64,000 nt of DNA from Gnetum montanum (taxonomy: Eukaryota > Streptophyta > Gnetopsida > Gnetales > Gnetaceae). The DNA lies in NCBI GenBank assembly GCA_015680685.1, contig MNCI01029171.1, forward strand, positions 130,354 to 194,353, written 5' to 3'. The notes beneath the pieces were generated by a model. That model saw nothing but the letters and a program-made list of their open reading frames with translations. It was not told the origin of the DNA and did no database searches. The translations under genes and the position numbers were made by a program. Positions within the stretch are counted from its first letter, which is position 1. Every line of letters begins with the position of its first letter. Positions 49,631-59,344 of this stretch are shown piece by piece.

Positions 49631-51088
49631 GTGTGGTCACATGTCATTTTGCGAGTGTTCCCTATGTCCCTCGCAGGGAGAGCACTTGATTGGTATCACG
49701 CCTTGCCAAAAAACTCGATATTTTCTCTAGAGGAGTTGTTACATCAATTCGTTACCAGGTTCAAGTATAACTTGAAACCTGAAGCAACACTTAACAGCTT
49801 TATACAGGTCAAACAAGCACCTCTAGAACCCGTACAAAAATCCATCCAAAGGTGGAGTGCTGCTCTCAATGAGCTCCATGAGCCGATCCCAGAGACGTAT
49901 CTCCTCACCATTCTAAAGGGGGCTATTAACAACTTTCTCAAATCCAAGTTATATTATCTCAATGCGCGTAACCTCAATCAAGCCTTTGTACACATTAAAA
50001 ACATAGGGGAGGTGGCCCAAAATAGCCACAATCTTGCATATTTAGCCTTTAAGAATCAACACAGTAAGAAAGATAAAGAAAAGGCTAAAACAACTATAGC
50101 GGCAGTAGTGGAAATGCAACAAGAAAATGTGGGACAATAAAGCAAACTGCCTATTGCCCCTACTAATTACGCTAAACCCACTCCCACGACCCCACTAGAG
50201 TCATCCTCATCACAAAACCCAACACCAAACCGTACGAGAAACTTCGAGAGGAAGGACCCCTCTCAATACACGCCACTGCCTATGAAGCCATCACAACTAT
50301 TCAACCAACTCCTGAAGGCTGGATTAATGATACATAAACAGTTATCCCCTACTGCTATCCAGAGACATGATTGGTTCTGTCAACTGGTTCAGAACCCAAG
50401 CCTAGCAACGCCAGATGAGCCTGTAGTACCAAAAGGCTTTAGAATGGATCACTTCTGCGACTATCACCAACGTAACGGGCATGGCATAGATTATTGTTTC
50501 ACCCTAAAACAAGACATCCAATGAATAATCAATGGGGGTCAAATCACTTTTGATGAGGCCAACCCAGTCCAGCCATAAAACCAGGCCATGGGTGTGTATA
50601 AAGACCCTCTAAATACCAAAGAGGCACCGTACGTCATTAACATGATCTACCTTGATAAAGAAGCTAAAACACCTAGCATTAACACTGTCTACTCTGACCA
50701 TGATCAGCAAATGCCTAATAAACCATTTGTAGTGTGTATTCCTCCCATTGTACAAACATCGGCGCCTCAGTCATCATATTCACTGCAGAATCCTTATGTC
50801 GTTAGAGTACCCCCTGCCATAGCAGCTTCTAACACCCCGACATGCGAAAAATCATACATGGTGCATGTACCTCCCACCGTCACTACCGCAAACTCACCAA
50901 CACCTCCTATTCGACCCACTCCCTACGTAGTCCAAGTACTACCTGCAGTCACAACAGCAGAGGTACAACCTCTAGCTAGACTAGCCCCCTACATCGTTAG
51001 GACACCCAAACGTCCTAGTGATCACCAATCCTCCATTTCACAAACACACAATAAACCCTTCCCTTATGTCATCAAGTTGCCCAGCTAG
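49631..51088 (+). pseudogene. gag of element B (N-terminus missing)
   Basis: It starts at the point equivalent to QWPHTI in gag of A and keeps one frame to 51086-51088. In-frame stops lie at about 50138, 50522 and 50576. Core motifs are ALDWYHALPKNSIFSLEELL and FVTRFKYNLKPEA, and the Cys/His motif is CDYHQRNGHGIDYC (near 50455). The last part is a proline-rich repeat region with several 'PYVV.VPP' blocks (50730-51070) that may act as linker. Confidence 0.87.
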
Positions 51089-52442
51089 CCTGACACTCAA
51101 CAGCATAAAACCGTCCAACCGCAACCCCGTACGAATCCCAAAACAACCTGAGGCTCTGAAACCAACTGCACCCCCACGCCACACACGAGAATGCTTAGTG
51201 GACAGGCTTACACACGAACGCTTGGAGAAGGAGCATCAATAGCTAGCCCTAGGACCTCTTAAACCTACACCGTTAAATGCAGTACCCATGACACCACATA
51301 ACGATGTGCCAAACACAGGCCATGAGGGTGAATCATCCAGAAGACATGACACACCCAAATCAATGATTCCAAGCAAAAACGACAAACCAACGATGCACGA
51401 AATGAAACTGTTGGGCCCAATGGACCAATTCACCACCGATAAACATGTGCCCAATAGTAGAGACCTAGCAACAGCCCTAACACAAGTCACACAAGAACTC
51501 AAACAAAAGAATACTTCACTGAGCTTATATGACCTAGTTTTAACATCTCAAACACATTGCGAAGCTTTGGTGTGCATGTTAACATCTATCCCAGTAAGTG
51601 AGGACTTGCCTCCAAATGAACCTTCAATTCATGCGGTAATGTACTNGGTGGATAAGAAAATAGGAGAGATAACAATAGCCCCTATGTTCATAACAATACG
51701 AGTAAACCAATTCAAGATACATAGGGTCCATGTAGATGATGGAGCTGCCACAAATGTAGTTCCATATTCCATTGTCGAACAACTCGGGCTCACAGAGCTA
51801 ATCAGACCAACTGCCACCACATGCTTGAAATCATTTAGTGGGTCGCGCGTGATAGTCAAAGGCACCGTGACTTTAGACTTCATAGCAAGGGATCAATTCC
51901 CCACATCCGCTGACTTTGTGGTAATTAATGAAATGCCAGGGTTTAACCTAATCTTAAGAAGGCCCTAGTTAGCCCAACTAAAAGCAGTCTCTTCCCCTAT
52001 ATACCAAGAAATTCACCTACCTTATGAAGGTGGCGAAATTGTTATACACGGGGAGGCTGCTACACCCATCATCTCATCGTACATAGACACAGACCAAGGC
52101 TCAGAGGTTAAGCTCAAAGAGCATGGACAACACGACATAAATGAACAACAGCCAGTAGGCGATAACCTTTTAGATACAAAGGAAAATCCACCCAAAATAG
52201 AAATACCCGGGCTTGACATTGTACATACGTAGCCTCACTTAGAAACCACAACTGACATAGAAACCGTGATACATGTAGAAGTGCAAGAAAACACTAATGC
52301 GGGAACAATTTCAACAGATGTCCCTTGGGCTGAATTACCATTCAACATGATTAGCAAAGGGGACGCTGAATATAGAATCATACCTGCTAACGCATCGCCT
52401 AACATTAAAATGAGAAAAATCAAAAAGTCACTAAACCAATAA
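51018..52442 (+). pseudogene. Protease region of element B
   Basis: The frame overlaps the end of gag by ~70 bases in another phase and runs to TAA at 52440. Active-site region RVHVDDGAATNVVPYSIV lies near 51730-51780, and GFNLIL near 51940. Stops at about 51240, 51966 and 52230, and an N at 51646. The C-terminal extension ends in PWAELPFNMISKGDAEYRI … IKKSLNQ, homologous to A, just before the minisatellite. Confidence 0.85.
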
Positions 52443-52735
52443 ACAACAAAATGTCCGAAATGACATTAAACTACAAGTCTGAAAAGACATTAAACTACAT
52501 TCCAAGTACAAAATGACATTAAACTACAAATCGTCCGAAATGACATTAAACTACATCCTAAGTTCGAAATGACGTTAAACTATCATGTCCGCAACGACAT
52601 AAAACTAGCCACGATCAGCAATGGTTGGTCACCTAAGAAATCAACCCAGGTCACTTGAAACTTCTCCTATTTATGCATGGTCTGAAATGGCCTTAAACTA
52701 GTGTGTATGGCCCGAAATGGCCTTAAACTAGATCA
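52442..52735 (+). repeat. Minisatellite 3' of the protease (element B)
   Basis: Eight units occur: six of the type TCCGAAATGACATTAAACTA, then two of the type GGCCCGAAATGGCCTTAAAC followed by TAG. The second type is almost the reverse complement of the unit at 16868-17034, so relative to its element it has the same orientation and position as in A. Confidence 0.85.
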
Positions 52736-53023
52736 GACACTTCTACTTCGTTTTTTGTTTTTTTTTAGATTCCAGTTCGCTGTTTGAACTTATGCTTGCA
52801 TTGCCATGCTTTCCCTTTTCGCAATTATCTTTCACTCGTAATTACAGTCCTACTTATGATTATATCCGTGCATTACACTTAAACCACAAAAACAAACCAA
52901 AACATTTTATATTCCAATTTCGTGTTTACATTTAAACCCAAAATTCCCAACAAAAAGAAATATAAGTAAAAAAAATTATGTATATATACATGTAATGATG
53001 TACAATTACAAGAGTAAACTGAT

Positions 53024-53029
53024 TTTATT
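53024..53029 (-). terminator. Polyadenylation signal of the antisense gene in element B
   Basis: AATAAA on the minus strand, 79 bases past the stop codon at 53108, followed by a T/A-rich stretch with TGTAATTGTAC. Confidence 0.5.
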
Positions 53030-56000
53030 CATCCATTCAATACAACTCGAATTACTCAATTTACAATTCATGTACAAATCTGAGTCAGAACAATTTCAAA
53101 GCAAAGATCAAACATTAAGGGCAGGAGGATCATCCCCTCTAGACCCGCTGGCATCATGAGCCCCCACTCCACTGGGGCCAGCTTCATGAACATCATCATC
53201 GCCTTAATATTATAAAATGCAAAGGGAACAATCAACATAAGGATAAAAGAAAAAACTCTCAAGCATTATGCAGTGAACGAATTTCATAATAACAAAATGC
53301 TTACCGTAGGAGATCCCCCTAAGCCGAATTCCAGCCGACGAAGGATTTCCTCTTCTAAGACACTGGTCCAATCGGTCCCATCAAGGCCTAAGTCGACATC
53401 TGCTAAGGCCTTCCCCTTGTCAACGGCTAACTAGGTAGGATGCTTTAAAGGGAATTCACCCACAGACACCTCCCTAGAAGCTGTCGTGATTACCCTTTTA
53501 GGCGATTCCATCTCAACAATTGTATTTTGAGCAAAGGTATCAAACGCAGAGCACAGACCCAGACCTTCCACAAACATTTCAAGTTGACGTTTTTCAATAG
53601 ATACTTCCTTCAACTATTTCTTATAGTGATTCTTGTGGTTCTTTTCATCCTGACCCCATTTGCATACCTTGGAAGCGAAAGCCTTCCAATCTTAACACTT
53701 GAGGTTTTATAGATCCACTTGGGCCTTACGCTCTGCTGGTTTCCAGGTCAGTGACACGTGGCGATTGAGTAGGTTCCAGTATCTCGTATACATGACCTCG
53801 GAAGTCCACCAAGAGCGATCACCACTTAGTTTAGCAGAGGTAAACTCATACCAAGCTTTGAGATCATCACGCTCAACTGACAACTTGGAAACTTCTTTCT
53901 CCTTTGCTTGGACTTGCAACCACAACTGTTCGATGGAACACCTACAAGTCCAAAACGATTTGGCATTGTGTACAAGACCTTCCACCACTTCATCATAAAA
54001 TGGCCTTGGCACCTGCTCGACTTCTGGGGATAGCGTGGGTAAACTCTCAATATTAACTATCTTAGATGGATCCCACCTCAGTTTGGCACCTACACAAATG
54101 GAAAGAACAAACGCTAAAATGATAGAAAAAAGGGTGTGAAACTCCAACGCTGTAAAAAACTAGGAACATTTATACCTATCTCAGGGTGGGCTTCTTGAAT
54201 GCATTTAACAACCTCCTCAGCGATACCAGCCACAAAATCCATTTTACTTGGCATCTCTATCCAAGTAAATGATCCACGAGTACGAGACAAACTAACCTCC
54301 ACAGTCCTTTCAGGGGGGACCATTTTCATGGGCACATCCAGCCGCATCGTTCTAGTTTCAATACCTTCATCTAGAAGGGATGAAAACACAAAAGTAAAAC
54401 ACCATGGAAACAACAGCTCACAAAGCAACGCAATAAAATGAAAAGAAATATACTGTGTTCCCTATCCCCTTCTGGGTTTGGAGGGTCACCAAGGTCCAAC
54501 CTTCCCTTGAGGAAGCTACTGAACATCTCATCGACACCACCCTAGTCATCAACCAGTTCAGTCTCCGTGGTGTCTTCCCGTAGCTCCTCCATTTCTTCCA
54601 CCTGATCCTTGCCAGCCTCTTCCTCCTTAGACATTAACTCCGTTGTTGCCCCCTACTCTTCAATGATAGTCTCTAATTCCTGCCTCCTCACTTCTCGAGT
54701 CAGGTTTGAAGGCATCAATGGCATGTAAGTGGTCAAAATAAAAATTGTGAATAAGAAGAAAATGATAAAGTAATAAGTGTACTAAGTTTACTTACCTCAG
54801 ACTGACATATTGAACCATATGCATTTCACCTATGGCTTGTCCACATTTGAGACCTCCTTGGTTGAACGTTCGCGCTTCGTCAGCTTCGACTTGGCCTTAC
54901 TGATGGTCTCTTTGATGACCCATTCTGCTCTCTTGGCAGTATAAGGCACATTATCTAGTTCCAACCCCACACTGTCACGTGTGTGGATTGAGGTACCAGA
55001 TGACCCCCCTGTCATGATAGATACGGATTCATCAATTCCCTTAGGCACATCTTGGGACTCAGCTGTTTCAAACAAATGGTTGATCCACGGGCAGGATAAT
55101 TAACCTCGATCTTGTAGAACATACTTATTGTCTGCGCGAACCACTAGAAACTCGGCTAAGCGGAAAAGATAACTGGCAAAGAATGCAAAGGTAAAGTGGG
55201 ACTGTGCCTCGACATTTGAGCGCAATCGCACTATCTCCTTATGATGGCCTGACAATAAAAATTGGGCCCAATTATAATGCATTCCGGTTTCTAGGACGGT
55301 TCGCATAATACACACAGCTTCGACACCAAGACTCCGCACCTGGGAAAGGGATTTAGGGAATACCTGTGCCCTAAACAGAGGATATAATTCATTAACTTCC
55401 TCAACCTTTGACTTCCCCTGCATAGGGAATCCCTTAGCACCCTTGGTACCCAACCAGTCCTCTAACTCACGTACCGTATGAGGCTCTTTACGAGCCCTAT
55501 CCAAAACTACATTTACACCATCCGCCGGTACACCAAACAGGTTCAAAAAGAATTCAGTCGACAGATGGAAGACTATCTTAACACCCTTAATTCGGATGCT
55601 ATAGTAAGAGACAGATTTGTTCAATGAATCAACAACTCCAATCATTTTAGCTATTGACACATCAAGGCTAGGAGTTGTAAAGAGCTCCATAAGGCCGATG
55701 TCATCTAAACAACGGACGATAGACAGTGAAGCATGGGTGCGCAACCATTTTTGAGCCTTACTGATCTCCCCGAACTTCATCGAGAGGGTACTCTCAGTTT
55801 GTCCTGTTGTGACAAGGTCTTCACTGGGAGGGACATCAACTGTAGATACAATTCGAAACCATCACATCAGTATAACCCCTGGCAGTTGAACAAAAACATT
55901 AACACATCTAGAAAATATTGTCACTTACCTTCGGTAGTAGACTTAGAGGTGGTACCCAAGTCAGAGTCACGAGAGAAAATTGGTCCCTTGGGCGACCAAT

Positions 56001-56270
56001 CTCCATGCAACCATCCACAAGCTATGCATTGTGCGAACGCTCTAGAAAATTGTTTATGAAAATGCATAATATCACCCTTGGTTTGAGCTAACATAGCTCT
56101 GTGAAGGGTGGGATCCACAATAAAGGTCGTGGTATGAGCTAGGGCAAGCCCATCATCATCAACGCATGTTCCGTCTTGGTTAACTTGGGGCCTACAAAAG
56201 AACGGTTGTCAAATAGAAGCAAATTCCAAACGAAAAAAAAAATAGAAACGACAAGCTTAAACGATCTTAC

Positions 56271-56720
56271 CTATCTACCCGGTACACTGTGCCAGGAGGG
56301 TTTTGGAACAACATGTGTGCACGTGCAGCCAGAAATAGGGTGTTGTTGAGATAATCACGCCCTCATGGCAATAGGGCCCACAAGCACGCTAACGGGTGAG
56401 TAGACCTGGGCCTGCCAGAGGGACCGTCCTTGATCACAAGCGGCCCCTCGTCGATATCCTCCATGAAAATTGCGACACCCTCCAACAATCCCAGCAACAT
56501 GGCCTCAAGCACACTCCATGCCACTTGTTCGCTCAGGTGCGACCAGACAACCACCTTAAATCTATCTAGGATGAAGGCGAGGAATTCACATGCCCCTTTC
56601 CTGAACCACACCCCATTGTTGTCAATGGTGAGATCAAGGGTAGGTTCATCCACCTCAAGGGGGCCAAACCATGCTAGTACTCCGACTAGCTCAACTTCTA
56701 GGACAAAAGGCTCAGTGTCC
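56271..56720 (-). other. Exon 2: degenerate FCP1/NIF-like HAD domain (element B)
   Basis: Same length as exon 2 of A. Motif I region reads VELVGVLAW, so the nucleophile position is Glu and the second Asp is Val. FRKGACEFLAFILDRFKVVV followed by WS matches the FCP1 motif II region. PLVIKDG keeps a lysine like motif III. NNTLFLAARA and FQNPPGTVY match the motif IV region without its two aspartates. One TGA stop lies before the last part. Confidence 0.6.
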
Positions 56721-56819
56721 CTGTAAGCAACCAAAATTCCATGATAAATCAGCCATGCATGAAAATGAGATGAAAAACAAAATTTCACATTGTAGGCCAA
56801 CACTTAGAAAAATTACCAA

Positions 56820-57310
56820 CTGTTTACGCTCGGCGTATACACTGCCTAACTCAGCGTATATGCTGTCAAAAACTATTTACGCTCGGCGTAGACACTGTCG
56901 AAAAAACTGTTTACGCTCAGCGTATACACTGTAAAAATCATCAGTGTATACGCCGTAAAAGCCATCAGCGTATACGTTCTGCAAACAATTTACGCTGAAT
57001 GCTATGCAAACAGTTCACACTGGACACTATGTAAACAGTTAGCATATACGCCATGAAAACAGTCAGCGTATATGCTATGAAAATCATCTATGCTACATAC
57101 TGATAAAATCGCCTATGCTGTATATTGTTAAAGTCCTCTACGCTACACACTGTTCCAACTGTCTACGTTGTATGCTAAGGAAACCTTCTACGCTCAGTGT
57201 ACAGGCCCTCTACACTAACTGTCTACACTGGGCATATAAGCCGAAACCCTCTACACTACAGAAACTATCTACGCTACAAAAACTATTTACGCTATGAAAA
57301 TTGTCTACGT
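56820..57310 (-). repeat. Tandem ACGCT/AGCGTATAC repeats in intron 1 of the antisense gene (element B)
   Basis: About 20 degenerate units resembling TTTACGCTCGGCGTATACAC followed by TG. They expand intron 1 to 642 bp (272 bp in A). The same AGCGTATAC core is amplified in the solo LTR at 25070-25410. Confidence 0.8.
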
Positions 57311-57826
57311 CGAATAATATGTACCGATGAAAATAACTAACAGAAGCAGGATTAGAGCCTACCTGTGTGACGATCCTGGCCATGATGGAACCCTTGGCCT
57401 AGGAAAACACTGCAACATGGCCTCGCTTTCCTCCGCGAAAGTCAGGTTAGGCCCCTTCCTCCCCTGGCCTTCTACCTCCTTACCCTTGCCCATTTCAGTG
57501 TCCTCTACGCTGCAATTGACAAGGTTTACGCTAAGGACCGAAACCGCACACTGAACTGAATCCTGTACGCTGAGTCTGAGCCTTTACGCTCATGCTGAGT
57601 TGAGGCGTCTATGATCATGCTTACGCCTCTATGCTCACGCTGAGCCTTTACGCCAGAGTTGGAGGTTTACGCTAGGGTTTGGTCATTTACGCTTACGCCG
57701 GAGTTGGAGGTTTACGCTGGGGTTTGGTCATCTACAGTTACGCTGAGGTCTACGCTTACGCTGAGGTTTACTCTCATGCTCGGTTCGCTTCAAGGTTCAC
57801 GGTGCCTCCAAATGACGCCCTTGCAC

Positions 57827-57834
57827 TATTTATA
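57827..57834 (-). promoter_or_regulatory. TATA box of the antisense gene in element B
   Basis: The minus strand reads CTATAAATAG, 334 bases upstream of the ATG at 57493. The leader between them is rich in TTACGC/GCGTAA motifs and has a 45-bp direct repeat (GAGTTGGAGGTTTACGCT at 57656 and 57701). Confidence 0.6.
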
Positions 57835-57920
57835 GCGCCATTGCCGCCACCGCCTTACATTTTATTTTATTTTATTTTATTTATTACTCATTTTAATTAA
57901 ATTTGTTCAAAAATACAAAA

Positions 57921-57938
57921 TATATATATATATATATA
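57921..57938. repeat. TA microsatellite
   Basis: A run of alternating TA, beside a TTTTA-rich tract at 57858-57885, just upstream of the antisense promoter of element B. Confidence 0.85.
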
Positions 57939-58039
57939 ACAAAAAAAATATTACCACATCCTAATTCCCTTGTAAACCAACTTTAGAAGTCCACACTGAA
58001 CATTTTGGCGCAAACTCTCCCATGCAAATTTTGCGAATC

Positions 58040-58535
58040 ACATTTGGCCCGGTATGATCTTAAACTACCATCATGGCCTGGTAAGGCCTTAAACTACCAC
58101 ATACAAATCCCCTTCAGCCCGGTAAGGCCTTAAATTGCCACCTGCGGATCACATTTGGCCTGGTAAGGCCTTAAACTGCCACATTCGGCCCGGTATGGCC
58201 TTAAACTCCCGTCATGGCCCGGTAAGGCCTTAAACTGCCACATGCAGCCTGGTATGGCCTTAAACTACCATGGAGGCCTGGTAAGGCCTTAAACTACCAC
58301 CTGCAGATCACATTCGGCCTGGTAAGGCCTTAAACTACCACATCCGGCTCGGTATGGCCTTAAACTGCTGTCATGGCCCGGTAAGGCCTTAAACTTCCAC
58401 ATGCTGCCCGGTATGGCCTTAAACTTCTATGGCGGCTCGGTAAGGCCTTAAACTGCCACCTACGGATCACATTCTGCCTGGTAAGGCCTTAAACTGCCAT
58501 GCGTCCCGGTGTGATGATAAACCACCATCATGCAT
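58040..58535 (+). repeat. Minisatellite upstream of RT in element B, with a 159-bp higher-order period
   Basis: About 15 units of GGCCCGGTAAGGCCTTAAAC followed by TACCAC. The marker CTGC(A/G)GATCACATT recurs at 58142, 58301 and 58460, an exact 159-bp higher-order repeat made of five units each. Confidence 0.9.
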
Positions 58536-58579
58536 GAACACACAATTTAAGTTGCTAAAGAACATGGAACAATACCTAT

Positions 58580-58609
58580 TAGCTCATTCTGCTCTTTGTT
58601 TATTGGCAG
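58580..58609 (+). promoter_or_regulatory. 3' splice site of the sense intron in element B
   Basis: GCTCTTTGTTTATTGGCAG|GAGCAAGC, with AG at 58608-58609. Homology to the reverse transcriptase exon of A starts immediately after it. Confidence 0.7.
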
Positions 58610-59196
58610 GAGCAAGCCTGATGGATTGTTAGCATTTATCTGCACCGTTAATTATCTATGGAGCATATGGAAAAATCATAAGAGAAATCGACATAAACTC
58701 CATCAGCTTAGATGCATCAATGGAAGACACACTCATAGCCTCGACAGAACAAACGCTAGATAACCACAAACGTATGATAAAATCTCTTGACATAGAATTT
58801 AAAAACATCACCGAAGACTCATTGATTGAAACCCCCATCGTTATGCTTGATGGTGAAACCAAAATATTAAAATTAAGTACATTACTGCAACCTCAACTGG
58901 CCAAAAACATAGAATATGTGCTTCGAAACAACTTGAAAGCATTCGCTTGGTCTTACACTGACATGCCTGGGTTAGATCCTTGAATCGTCCAGCATAATAT
59001 TATCCTTGATCCAAAATTGAGGCTAGTGAAGCAAAAGGCACGAAAGGTTAAACTTGAGGTGGCATTGACAGTTCGCAATGAGATCACCAAACTTTATCAG
59101 GCTAGTTTCATTCGGGCTATCGATTACACCAATTGGGTATCCAACATGGTCATTGTCCTGAAAAAGAACAGAAGCATTCGCTTATGCATTGACTTC
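58610..59196 (+). pseudogene. Reverse transcriptase of element B (N-terminal part)
   Basis: After the acceptor the frame reads …YGAYGKIIREID…, matching YGPYGKVVRQVD-like sequence of A. It continues through LKAFAWSYTDMPGLDP, EITKLYQASFIRAIDY and SIRLCIDF into the N gap. Stops at about 58630 and 58981. Confidence 0.88.
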
Positions 59197-59344
59197 NNNN
59201 NNNNNNNNNNNNNNNNNNNNNNNNNNNNNNNNNNNNNNNNNNNNNNNNNNNNNNNNNNNNNNNNNNNNNNNNNNNNNNNNNNNNNNNNNNNNNNNNNNNN
59301 NNNNNNNNNNNNNNNNNNNNNNNNNNNNNNNNNNNNNNNNNNNN
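59197..59344. other. Assembly gap of 148 N
   Basis: Left of the gap is Gypsy reverse transcriptase, right of it Copia gag. Any open frame drawn across it is an artefact. Confidence 0.99.

Larger units (their letters stand above)
53108..57493 (-). pseudogene. Antisense multi-exon gene of element B
   Basis: Exons on the minus strand: 57493-57363, 56720-56271, 56191-55929, 55824-54796, about 54728-54454, 54370-54176, 54089-53305, 53202-53108. Exon 2 is 450 nt as in A, and exons 1-3 total 844 nt in both. Phases agree at nearly every junction. The acceptor of exon 5 aligns with A but reads AC instead of AG, and the exon 7/8 phase is unresolved. Conserved patches: FLAFILDRFKVVVWS, NPPGTVY, MKFGEISKAQKWL, LFGVPADG, ELYPLFRAQVFPKSL, GAKLRWDP, final SGSRG. 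Stops occur in exons 2, 4, 5 and 7. The product has an FCP1-like start, unknown centre and coiled coil; its function is unknown. Confidence 0.85.
49631..59196 (+). mobile_element. Element B: Tat-like Gypsy element truncated at both ends, with an antisense gene
   Basis: This is a homologue of element A on the plus strand: gag from its middle, protease, a spacer with a minus-strand gene, and the start of reverse transcriptase up to an N gap. It has no LTR of its own in the window. Reverse transcriptase identity to A is roughly two thirds by eye. The antisense protein is less conserved, about 35-40% in its best region. Confidence 0.9.

Noticed and set aside
53068-53262. Methionine-rich 64-codon minus-strand frame over the last exon of the antisense gene in B
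   Set aside because: The alternative frame ending in SGSRGDD… matches the C-terminus of the A protein, so this reading is probably not the natural one, although the exon 7/8 phase remains unresolved.
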